From: Deltaproteobacteria bacterium
GTDB lineage: Bacteria; Desulfobacterota; GWC2-55-46
Length of the DNA: 7,158 bases
Reading direction: 5' to 3'
Assembly (NCBI GenBank): GCA_016234955.1
Contig: JACRNN010000221.1
Coordinates: 1-7,158 of the forward strand
Part shown: positions 1 through 6,430 of the stretch, in pieces
How the letters are laid out: each line of letters begins with the position of its first letter
How positions within the stretch are numbered: the first letter of the stretch is position 1
Program-made: the position numbers and the translations under genes
The notes under the pieces: generated by a model
What the model saw: only the letters and a program-made list of their open reading frames with translations
Told to the model about the DNA's origin: nothing
Databases searched by the model: none

Positions 1-223
1 CGGATACGTGGATGAAGGCGGTCCTCTGTATCCCTATGTCTATGAAGGCGGACTGCATGCCCGGCAGGACCCTTACCACCCTGCCCTTGTATATGTTGCC
101 GGTTATGACCCTGTCCTTCAACCTCTCCACATAGAACTCGGCGAGCCTGCCCTGTTCCACGATAGCCACCCTGCTCTCAAAGGGGTTGACGTTTACGAAT
201 ATCTCTGTTCCGTTGTTTTTCAT
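1..223 (-). CDS. rng: Ribonuclease G/E family endoribonuclease, N-terminal fragment
   Basis: RNase E/G enzymes cut single-stranded RNA in the cytoplasm and act in 5S/16S rRNA maturation and mRNA decay. Only the first 74 codons are present; the gene runs off the left edge of the window. The translation starts MKNNGTEIFVNVNPFESRVA and continues through GNIYKGRVVRVLPGMQSAFI and DIGIQRTAFIHV, the hallmark start and S1 RNA-binding segment of this family (E. coli RNase G has GNIYKGRVSRVLPGMQ at the same place). The catalytic Asp residues and zinc-link cysteines lie beyond the window. The start is fixed: an in-frame TAA at 229-227 lies one codon upstream of the ATG. No good Shine-Dalgarno precedes it. 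All seven Arg codons are AGG. It is the last gene in the same direction after the radical SAM pair, separated by 416 bases. RNase E versus G cannot be settled from this fragment. Confidence 0.93.
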   Translation of the reverse strand, partial: MKNNGTEIFVNVNPFESRVAIVEQGRLAEFYVERLKDRVITGNIYKGRVVRVLPGMQSAFIDIGIQRTAFIHVS

Positions 224-451
224 CTCTTATGTAGGCCGGAAGTACGGCGAATTGTCCCGCGCCAAGGCGCCTTTTGCGGACATGACGGCCAGGGACGCTT
301 CCGCCGGAGGCAGGCTTTAGCGCTCTGAACCACCCCGGAGCAAGCTCCGCGGGTATCCGAAGGAGTATCTATTTTTTTATACGCGGCAAGCCGCGGGGAA
401 TTTACCCGGAGGAAACATTGAAACCGGCGCGCCTCTGTTTTGAAGATATCA
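224..451. other. Intergenic region upstream of rng
   Basis: I see no credible gene here. It holds a 12-base palindrome-like hairpin GCGCCAAGGCGC (259-270), the REP-like hairpin pair at 333-400, and an AT-rich stretch on the minus strand (TATAAA followed by a run of A, about 371-380) that could contain a -10 element for rng. No convincing -35 lies at the right distance, so no promoter is called. An A/T run next to the hairpin at 382-395 is on the wrong side for an intrinsic terminator of the leftward genes. Confidence 0.5.
333..400. repeat. Pair of REP/BIME-like hairpins in inverted orientation
   Basis: Two 14-base perfect hairpins share the core GCAAGC: CGGAGCAAGCTCCG (336-349) and CGCGGCAAGCCGCG (382-395). 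Read on opposite strands, both are preceded by CCCC and followed by a GTAT end (CCCCG-hairpin-CGGGTAT on plus; TCCCCG-hairpin-GTAT on minus), so they face each other like the two units of a bacterial interspersed mosaic element. The spacer of about 30 bases is AT-rich. The REP-like reading is inference, because only one copy pair is visible. Confidence 0.45.
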
Positions 452-638
452 GGGTGCCTCTAAAAATCAGTTTTTTAGTTTCTGAAGCCTCGGTGGCTCC
501 CATGCCTATGAGGGTTCATCTTTTCCGAGGTCGAGGCCGGGGCGGAAATAAAAAGCGGTCCATATATGTGAATATGTGAGCATTTTATTTCCGCCCCAAC
601 AAAGAGATCGGGAAAAAGAACAATTTTTAGAGGTAGCC
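452..638. mobile_element. MITE-like non-autonomous element at the 3' end of the radical SAM-DUF2344 gene
   Basis: The 187-base segment is bounded by imperfect inverted repeats: GGGTGCCTCTAAAAAT (452-467) and, on the other strand, GGCTACCTCTAAAAAT (638-623), 14 of 16 identical with an 11-base perfect core. No transposase is encoded between them. A second, perfect inverted repeat lies inside (539-597), and smaller complementary tracts (CCTCGG 488-493 and CCGAGG 525-530) add structure. No clear target-site duplication flanks the ends. The right end lies two bases from the TAA stop (642-640) of the upstream gene, whose C-terminus still looks full length. A MITE is the best reading; a structured mRNA 3' end is the alternative. 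Confidence 0.6.
539..597. repeat. Perfect 15-bp inverted repeat inside the 452-638 element
   Basis: GGGGCGGAAATAAAA (539-553) is exactly complementary to TTTTATTTCCGCCCC (583-597), leaving a 29-base AT-rich loop. The sequence leftward of the stem on the minus strand is GC-rich without a T run, so it is not a standard intrinsic terminator for the upstream genes. It may be an older element captured inside the outer repeats, or the core of the same element. Confidence 0.7.
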
Positions 639-639
639 A

Positions 640-3195
640 TTAATGAACGGTCTTTGTCTTGAGTACGGGGATGAGGGGTGAGATGGCCCTTGGCAATCCA
701 AGGAGAGCGGACAGCACGTCATGAGGTCTCGCGTTGGCGCCGGGGGAGTTCCTCAAGGCCATCCTTAAGGTGGCGTCCCCGACCAACGATAATTCCGCTA
801 TCCGCGGCCTTATATCGACCTCTTTGACCATGCCGTCCTTCTCGATGCGAATGACGATGGAATCCTTGGCAAGGCAATCCCTTACAAACCCTTCGATCTT
901 TTCCGGCTCTATATTCAACCCCGCAGGGCCGTTCATCAGAGGAATCATATACTCTGTCATCATAGCAGAGGGAATGCGAAGTTTCAAGGGTATCACGCCG
1001 CATTCAAGAAAACTTATCCCTTTGGGCATGGCCGCGTTCAGCCTCTTGAGCGCCTCCGCCGGCTCGACCCGCGCGCCGGAGCGGTCCAATTCCATATCCA
1101 TGTACTCCTCAAGGCTCTCCAGCCCCACCGGGAGCGGGGCCGAGAAAGAGACCTTCGGCAGAGGATGGAAGCCCTGTGAGTACCTTAAAGGCAGACCCGC
1201 CCGCCTTATCCCCCTGACTATGGCGTTTATCAGCTCAAGGTGGCTCAAGAACCTCAAATCCCCGGTCTTGGAGAACTTGAGCCTCAACCTGCATGGCAAC
1301 GGATTGGCTGCCTCAGGCCTCCGGGGGCCGGCCCCAAGGCCTTCGATGGGCCCGGCGTCATCGGCCACCACGTTCCTTATTGTCTTGAAGTCGCATACCC
1401 CGCATTTAGAGCACCTGTCCGTCTTGCAGTCCGGCGTCCCGGCGAGCTCAAGGGAGTTCTTGTGCTCCCTCCATAAAAACTCCTTTGTCACGCCGGGGTT
1501 CAAGTGGTCCCACGGGAAAACCTCGTCAAAGGGCCTCCGCCTGACGGTATAGAAATCCATCCCCAGCCCGGCCTCTTCAAAAGCTTCCTCCCAGAAGTCG
1601 TACCTGAACCGCTCGCTCCACCCGTCGAACCTGCAACCCTTCCTGAAGGCGTTGACGAGGACGGAGGACAGTCTCCTATCTCCCCTGGAAAATACCCCTT
1701 CGAGGACGCTCATGCGGGGGTCGTGCCACTTGAAGCCGAGACCGAGGGCTGCAAGCCTCTTTTTAAGGTCCGCCTGCTTCGCGGCGCACTCCTCAAGCGA
1801 TATCTGCGGCTCCCACTGGAACGGCGTGCACGGCTTCGGGATGAAGCACGACGCGCTCACGTTAACCTGCGGGGCCCTCCCCCCGGACGCCTTCCTCCCT
1901 ATACCCCTGACGCAGGAGGCGAGCCTCGCTATCTCGGCTATATCGTCCCCTGTCTCGGTCGGCAGCCCTATCATGAAGTAGAGCTTCATGGAGCTCCACC
2001 CGAGAGAGAATACGTCGCGGGCGGTCTCATGGAGGTCTTCCTCCTTAATCCCCTTGTTTATAAGCCGCCTGAGCCTCTCGCTCCCGGCCTCGGGGGCGAG
2101 GGTGAAGCCGGTCTTCCTGACCTTCCTTATCTCGTTGGCGACCCTGGCGCTCAAGGTCCCCACCCTCAACGACGGGAGAGATACCGCCACCCTGTCCCGC
2201 TCAAAACCGGACATCAGGCCCGTGAGGAGGTCCTCTATGAAGGTATAATCCCCGGTGGACAAGGACAGGAGCGACACCTCTTCGTAGCCTGTGTTCCTGA
2301 GCGCCTCGCTTATTATCTTTATAATGTTCTCCGGGCTCCTCTCCCTGACGGGCCTGTAGATGGACCCGGCCTGGCAGAACCTGCAACCCCTCGTGCACCC
2401 GCGAGCTATCTCAACGCTCACCCTGTCGTGGATGGTCTCCATGAAAGGCACTATGGGTCTTGACGGCAGAGGCACCTTGTTTATGTCAAGGACCGTCCTC
2501 TTCGCCACCCTCTCGTACCCGTCCACAAGCGGGATGATCTCCTTTACAGTGCCGTCGTCGTTATACGCGACGTCGAAGAACGACGGCACGTATACGCCCC
2601 GGACGCCGGCGAGCCTTTTTAATATCGCCTTCCTGTCTTCGCCCCTCTGTCTCCCTTCGATTATGCAGTCGGATATCTCGAGGACCGCGTCTTCACCGTC
2701 CCCGAGGAGGAAGGCGTCGAAAAAATCGGCGACCGGCTCCGCGTTGAACGCCACCGGCCCCCCGCCGATGACGAACGGGTCTTTCTCCCCCCTGTCCCTG
2801 GAGTAAATGGGGATGCCGCCCAGGTCGAGCATGTTGATTACGTTCGTGTAGGATAGCTCGTACTGGAGAGAGAAGCCCATGACGTCGAGGCCGGAGAGCG
2901 CCACGCCGGACTCGAGCGTAGAGAGCCTCATCCCCTTTGAGCGGAGCAGGCCCTCCATGTCCTCCCACGGGGCAAAGACCCTCTCGCAGGCGATATCCTC
3001 GCGCGCGTTCAGTATCTGGTAGAGTATCTGGAGGCCCAGGTGGCTCATCCCCACCTCGTAGGCGTCCGGGAAGCCGAGCCCGAAGGCGAGCCTCACCCTG
3101 GAGAGGTCTTTTTTTATCGAGTTGACCTCCCCGCCGATATACCTGCTCGGCTTGCGCACGAGGGGGAGATAGTCTTTGATGTCAGAGTCCTGCAT
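640..3195 (-). CDS. TIGR03960-type radical SAM protein fused to DUF2344 (TIGR03936), 851 aa
   Basis: Uncharacterised family, presumed cytoplasmic. From the ATG start, residues 10-25 carry the family motif RKPSRYIGGE. About 30-200 form the B12-binding-like N-terminal domain (FPDAYEVGMSHLGLQ; IGGGPVAFNAEPV; FLLGDGED). The radical SAM domain follows, with CTRGCRFC giving the 4Fe-4S ligands C267, C271 and C274, then SLSTGDY, LAPEAGSERLRRLINKG and FIPKPCTPFQW. A C-x4-C-x2-C-x2-C cluster (C590, C595, C598, C601) ends this part. A linker of about 35 residues joins it to DUF2344 (about 635-851: SKTGDLRFLSHLEL, YSQGFHPLPKVSF). In many genomes DUF2344 is a separate neighbouring gene. The gene starts 24 bases after the upstream stop, so the two are probably cotranscribed. 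The start is uncertain: AAGGAG (3217-3212) is 16 bases before this ATG and 1 base before an in-frame TTG at 3210, which would give 856 aa. The substrate is unknown. Confidence 0.93.
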   Translation of the reverse strand: MQDSDIKDYLPLVRKPSRYIGGEVNSIKKDLSRVRLAFGLGFPDAYEVGMSHLGLQILYQILNAREDIACERVFAPWEDMEGLLRSKGMRLSTLESGVALSGLDVMGFSLQYELSYTNVINMLDLGGIPIYSRDRGEKDPFVIGGGPVAFNAEPVADFFDAFLLGDGEDAVLEISDCIIEGRQRGEDRKAILKRLAGVRGVYVPSFFDVAYNDDGTVKEIIPLVDGYERVAKRTVLDINKVPLPSRPIVPFMETIHDRVSVEIARGCTRGCRFCQAGSIYRPVRERSPENIIKIISEALRNTGYEEVSLLSLSTGDYTFIEDLLTGLMSGFERDRVAVSLPSLRVGTLSARVANEIRKVRKTGFTLAPEAGSERLRRLINKGIKEEDLHETARDVFSLGWSSMKLYFMIGLPTETGDDIAEIARLASCVRGIGRKASGGRAPQVNVSASCFIPKPCTPFQWEPQISLEECAAKQADLKKRLAALGLGFKWHDPRMSVLEGVFSRGDRRLSSVLVNAFRKGCRFDGWSERFRYDFWEEAFEEAGLGMDFYTVRRRPFDEVFPWDHLNPGVTKEFLWREHKNSLELAGTPDCKTDRCSKCGVCDFKTIRNVVADDAGPIEGLGAGPRRPEAANPLPCRLRLKFSKTGDLRFLSHLELINAIVRGIRRAGLPLRYSQGFHPLPKVSFSAPLPVGLESLEEYMDMELDRSGARVEPAEALKRLNAAMPKGISFLECGVIPLKLRIPSAMMTEYMIPLMNGPAGLNIEPEKIEGFVRDCLAKDSIVIRIEKDGMVKEVDIRPRIAELSLVGDATLRMALRNSPGANARPHDVLSALLGLPRAISPLIPVLKTKTVH

Positions 3196-3211
3196 ATGAT
3201 TTTTGATCAAA

Positions 3212-3217
3212 CTCCTT
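3212..3217 (-). promoter_or_regulatory. Shine-Dalgarno of the DUF2344 fusion gene, oddly spaced
   Basis: AAGGAG lies just after the TAA stop (3222-3220) of the upstream gene. It is 1 base from an in-frame TTG (3210) and 16 bases from the ATG (3195); neither spacing is usual. An ATC at 3207 would be 4 bases away. Ribosomes ending the upstream gene could reinitiate here, which would relax the spacing requirement. Confidence 0.5.
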
Positions 3218-3219
3218 TT

Positions 3220-4917
3220 TTAACTAACCCCCCCGGGGGCGCATACGCCGCACCTGAAACACCTCCCGACGTCGCACGGGGGGGTAAGCCCGTGCTTGAG
3301 ACCCTTTTGGTACTCCTTCCAGAGATACGCCTTCTTTACGCCGTGGTCTATGATGTCCCACGGCAGTATCGAGTCCCTCTCCCGTGCCGTGTAAACCGAC
3401 TCCTCTATGAACTCCGCCCTGGCCGCGGCCCTCTTCCACCCCATCTTCGCGGCGTCGATTATCACGGCCCCGGCCCTCCTGTCGGCCCTCGATATATAGG
3501 CCTGTATGAAGGCCTCCCTTGACGACATGGCCTTTACAATGACCCCGTGCTCTCTGGAAACACCCTTCCTTATCATATCAAGCCTTCCGTCTATGACCTC
3601 GACCCTCTCAAAGCCGTGCCACTGGAACGGCGTGCATGGCTTTGGTATGAAGGGGTTTACGCTCAACGTCAGTTCCCCCCTTTTCATCACCGCCTTTATC
3701 CTCTTTGCGAGGTCCGCTATGCCTAAGGCGTCCTCGTCGATCTCGGACGGCAGGCCGACGAGGAAGTAGAGTTTTATCTTCGAGAACCCGGCCTCGGATA
3801 TGAGCCTTATGGAATCCAGTATCTCCACGTCCGTCATACCCTTGTTGACCACGGCCCTCATCCTCTCGGTCCCGGCCTCTGGCGCGAGCGTTACGGTCTT
3901 GTACCCCCCCTGCTTCAAAAGGCGGACAAATTCGGCGTCGAGCCTGTCCAGCCTCAAGGACGAGAGCGTCATCTCCCCATCGCGCTCTATCCCGTACTCG
4001 ATGGTCTCTTTTATCCGCGGGTACTCCGATACGGCGGTGCCTACGAGCCCGACCTTGCCCGTGGCCTCCACACCTTTTTTTACCGACTCCTTTATCGCCC
4101 CGTACCCCCTCCACCTCGGGGGGAGGTACAGGAACCCGGCGGCGCAGAAGCGGCAGCCCCTCGGGCACCCGCGCTCCACCTCTATAAGATAGGTCCCCTT
4201 GAACTCCGTATCCGGCGTCCTTATGAAGCTCTGCGGCACGGGGAAGCCGTCGAGGTCGAAACGCTTCGCGGCCTTCACCCTCTGCTTTGCGCCCTTCTCC
4301 CGCCCCACGCCCTTTATCCACGCGCCTTCATACTCATACCGGTAGAGCATGGGCACGTAAGCCCACTCAAGCGCGTCAAGGGCCCTCAGCGCCTCGGCCT
4401 TCGACGCCGCCCCCTCCCTCGTCCTCCTGAACTCCTCAAGGAACCCCTGGACCATCCCCTCGCCATCGCCTATCAGGAAGAGGTCCATGAGCATGGCGAT
4501 AGGCTCCGGGTTGAGCGACGGGGCCGCCCCGCCGCAGACGACCAAAGGGCCCGCCTCCCCCCTCTCGCCGCTGAGGGCCGGGATATTGGAGAGGGCGAGC
4601 GCCACCGGTATATTCGCATAATCTTCTTCGAAGGGGATGGAGAAGGCGATTATATCGAACTCTTTGAGAGGGGTCTGCGATTCGTAGGAGAAGAGCTCCG
4701 TAGAGGTCCTTGCGAACTCTCCCATCTCACCCTTTGAAGGCAGGAACGCCCGTTCGCATACGCACCAGTCTACCCGGTTGAAGAGGTGGTAGACCATCTG
4801 GAAGCCGAGGTTGGACATCGCTATGGAGTAGGTATTAGGGTATACGAGACATACCCTGACCCTGCCCCCGGGGTCTTTGTACACCGTGCCCTCTTCCCTT
4901 GCGAGGGCATCCTGCAC
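3220..4917 (-). CDS. Radical SAM protein, paralogue of the TIGR03960 family without DUF2344, 565 aa
   Basis: Uncharacterised, presumed cytoplasmic Fe-S enzyme. The N-terminal part (about 8-200) is a B12-binding-like domain (EEGTVYKDPGG; LVYPNTYSIAMSNLGFQMVY; VCGGAAPSLNPEPI; FLIGDGEG). The radical SAM domain has CPRGCRFC with C251, C255 and C258 as cluster ligands, then GTAVSEYP, LAPEAGTERMRAVVNKG, IKLYFLVGLPSE and FIPKPCTPFQW. The tail ends with C548-x4-C553-x2-C556-x2-C559. Many of these blocks match the following gene, so the two are ancient tandem duplicates, but this one lacks the RKPSRYIGGE start and ends just after the cysteine cluster. The start is a GTG reached 12 codons after an in-frame stop (4956-4954); the Shine-Dalgarno is weak (GGAAG, 12 bases upstream), so the exact start is less sure. 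A sigma70-type promoter lies 65 bases upstream. I am sure of the fold; substrate and reaction are unknown. Confidence 0.92.
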   Translation of the reverse strand: MQDALAREEGTVYKDPGGRVRVCLVYPNTYSIAMSNLGFQMVYHLFNRVDWCVCERAFLPSKGEMGEFARTSTELFSYESQTPLKEFDIIAFSIPFEEDYANIPVALALSNIPALSGERGEAGPLVVCGGAAPSLNPEPIAMLMDLFLIGDGEGMVQGFLEEFRRTREGAASKAEALRALDALEWAYVPMLYRYEYEGAWIKGVGREKGAKQRVKAAKRFDLDGFPVPQSFIRTPDTEFKGTYLIEVERGCPRGCRFCAAGFLYLPPRWRGYGAIKESVKKGVEATGKVGLVGTAVSEYPRIKETIEYGIERDGEMTLSSLRLDRLDAEFVRLLKQGGYKTVTLAPEAGTERMRAVVNKGMTDVEILDSIRLISEAGFSKIKLYFLVGLPSEIDEDALGIADLAKRIKAVMKRGELTLSVNPFIPKPCTPFQWHGFERVEVIDGRLDMIRKGVSREHGVIVKAMSSREAFIQAYISRADRRAGAVIIDAAKMGWKRAAARAEFIEESVYTARERDSILPWDIIDHGVKKAYLWKEYQKGLKHGLTPPCDVGRCFRCGVCAPGGVS

Positions 4918-4981
4918 CCCTTTTTTAAGCTTCCATATGATGGTCTGTTGCTCCTATTCCCGACAGTGCGTCAAATAATGA

Positions 4982-5010
4982 ATTATCCCACAGAATCAGG
5001 CGTATTACAA
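4982..5010 (-). promoter_or_regulatory. Sigma70-type promoter for the radical SAM pair
   Basis: On the minus strand TTGTAA (5010-5005; 4 of 6 match to TTGACA) and GATAAT (4987-4982; 5 of 6 match to TATAAT) are separated by exactly 17 bases. Transcription would start near 4975, leaving a leader of about 55-60 bases before the GTG at 4917. It lies in the only sizeable gap between ftsZ and the radical SAM genes, so it probably makes their expression independent of the division genes. Confidence 0.6.
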
Positions 5011-5116
5011 GGATAGGCGGGGAGAACAGCGGAAGAAGCGGCAAGGCGCGCGAAAAAGCCGCCTAAAGCCCTTTATTACGGGCGTCCCCGTTGCCGGGCA
5101 GGCAAATCGCCCAAAG

Positions 5117-5196
5117 GCGCGCCTGCGCGCAAGGAGCGTCCTGCTTCTAACAGGATAATGCGCCGTCCCGGCGGCGCAGACCCCCGGCGCCGGGAC
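5117..5196 (-). terminator. Cluster of GC-rich hairpins after ftsZ, possible 3'-end structure
   Basis: About 30-110 bases beyond the ftsZ stop, three stems can form: GTCCCGGCG/CGCCGGGAC (5165-5173 with 5188-5196, 14-base loop), the alternative GCGCCG/CGGCGC (5160-5165 with 5172-5177), and GCGCGC/GCGCGC (5117-5122 with 5125-5130), followed on the minus strand by only three T. None has a proper T run. They could slow RNA polymerase or protect the ftsZ mRNA 3' end, but a true terminator is not proven. The remainder of 4918-5225 shows no gene. Confidence 0.35.
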
Positions 5197-5225
5197 TTCT
5201 GAAAACCTGCCTGGGCCTGGCGCGC

Positions 5226-6392
5226 CTAATCGGCCTGTTTCCTCAGGAAGGTCGGCGTGTCGTAGAGGTCCTCGTCGTCCACGTTATACCCGCCGAGCTT
5301 GCCGAGCCTCCTGATGTCCCCGCTCTTCATCTCGATGTTCTTGTCCCTGTTGTTCCTCAGCACCGTCGGCACGTCGAGGTCGTCGACGACGACGGCCTGC
5401 GGTATCGCGTCCTTCGGGAACCGTGCCTCGCTCGCCTTGCCGAAGCCGGTGGCGATGACCGTCACCCTGACCTCTTCGCCCATGGAGTCGTCCACGACCG
5501 CGCCGAATATGATATGCGCGTCCTCATGGGCCTCTTCGTGTATAAGGGAGCTCGCCTCGTCGACGTCGTGGATGGTCATGTCCGAGGAGCCCGTGATGTT
5601 GATGAGCACGCCCCTTGCGCCGTGTATGGAGATGTCCTCCAGGAGCGGCGAGGAGATGGCCTTCCTTGCGGCCTCGGCGGCCCTGTTCTCGCCCCTTGCA
5701 ACGCCGCTTCCCATGAGGGCCTGGCCCATCTCCAGCATGATCGTCTTTACGTCCGCGAAGTCCACGTTCACCAGCCCCGGGACGGTTATGACGTCGGAGA
5801 TGCCCTTTACGGCCTGGAGGAGCACCTCGTCCGCCCTCTTGAACGCCTCGGTAAGCGCGGTGTTCTTGCTCGCCACGGACAGGAGCCTCTGGTTCGGGAT
5901 GGTGATGACGGTGTCAACGACGTCCTTGAGCCTCTTCAATCCTTCCTCGGCCTGCCTCATCTTCTTCGTCCCCTCGAAGGCGAAGGGCTTGGTGACCACG
6001 GCCACGACGAGGGCCCCGACCGCCTTCGCGGCCTCCGCCACTATGGGGCCCGCCCCGGTGCCGGTCCCGCCGCCCATGCCCGCGGTGATGAAGACCATGT
6101 CCGCGCCCTTCAGGGCCTCGACCAGGGTGTCCTTGCTTTCAAGCGCGGCGCTCTTGCCCATCTCCGGGTTCGCGCCCGCCCCCAGACCCTTTGTCAGCGC
6201 GGCCCCGAGTTGGATCTTTATGTTGGCCCTGGACTTCTCCAGCGCCTGGCTGTCGGTGTTGGCCGCGAGGAACTCGACCCCTTCCAGGCCGCACTCTATC
6301 ATGGTGTTGATCGCGTTGCCGCCGCATCCACCCACGCCGATGACCTTGAGCCTTGCGCCGCTGTTGAAGCTCTCGTCCATTTCAATCACCAT
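5226..6392 (-). CDS. ftsZ: Cell division GTPase FtsZ, 388 aa, complete
   Basis: Tubulin-like GTPase that polymerises into the Z-ring at midcell and recruits the division machinery. The N-terminal nucleotide loop is GVGGCGGNA (19-27) and the tubulin signature GGGTGTG is at 107-113. The T7 catalytic loop has N209, D211 and D214 (NVDFADV), matching E. coli N207, D209 and D212. The GTPase and C-terminal domains (to about 315) are followed by a short linker and the conserved tail peptide DTPTFLRKQAD (378-388), which binds FtsA and other partners. The length is normal for the family. I chose the ATG at 6392 because AAGGAGGTG (6405-6397) precedes it at ideal spacing; a GTG ten codons earlier (6422) has no such site and would overlap it. 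ftsA lies 240 bases upstream with an inserted repeat between. One oddity is Cys23 in the glycine loop. Identification is certain. Confidence 0.98.
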   Translation of the reverse strand: MVIEMDESFNSGARLKVIGVGGCGGNAINTMIECGLEGVEFLAANTDSQALEKSRANIKIQLGAALTKGLGAGANPEMGKSAALESKDTLVEALKGADMVFITAGMGGGTGTGAGPIVAEAAKAVGALVVAVVTKPFAFEGTKKMRQAEEGLKRLKDVVDTVITIPNQRLLSVASKNTALTEAFKRADEVLLQAVKGISDVITVPGLVNVDFADVKTIMLEMGQALMGSGVARGENRAAEAARKAISSPLLEDISIHGARGVLINITGSSDMTIHDVDEASSLIHEEAHEDAHIIFGAVVDDSMGEEVRVTVIATGFGKASEARFPKDAIPQAVVVDDLDVPTVLRNNRDKNIEMKSGDIRRLGKLGGYNVDDEDLYDTPTFLRKQAD

Positions 6393-6396
6393 CACC

Positions 6397-6405
6397 CACC
6401 TCCTT
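6397..6405 (-). promoter_or_regulatory. Strong Shine-Dalgarno of ftsZ
   Basis: AAGGAGGTG on the minus strand is a near-perfect match to the 16S rRNA 3' end, with GGAGG six bases from the ATG at 6392. It decides the ftsZ start in favour of this ATG over the upstream GTG at 6422 and the downstream ATG at codon 5. Confidence 0.9.
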
Positions 6406-6430
6406 GAATTTTGAACGGCCACGATTTTAG

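Noticed and set aside
371..398. Hairpin 382-395 next to a T run as an intrinsic terminator
   Set aside because: The T run lies 5' of the hairpin on the plus strand and reads as A on the minus strand, so it does not fit a terminator for genes in either direction.
418..579. Plus-strand 53-codon frame with TTG start and a GGAGG site at 408-412
   Set aside because: The spacing is good, but the frame runs through both arms of the inverted-repeat element, the product resembles nothing recognisable and the start is TTG. Most likely chance.
734..2463. Long plus-strand open frames opposite the radical SAM-DUF2344 gene
   Set aside because: Shadow frames of a clearly coding minus strand; low-complexity Pro/Arg-rich translations without recognisable domains.
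4969..4974. TTGACG as a second -35 element on the minus strand
   Set aside because: No acceptable -10 hexamer lies 16-18 bases downstream.
426..5226. GGCGCGCC palindrome at 426-433, 5116-5123 and 5219-5226, all outside or at the edge of genes
   Set aside because: Three copies in GC-rich spacers are only slightly more than chance would give, and the spacing shows no pattern.
5299..6414. Long open frames antisense to ftsZ (up to about 370 codons)
   Set aside because: They mirror the ftsZ codons in GC-rich DNA, have no family motifs or ribosome site, and ftsZ is certain on the other strand.
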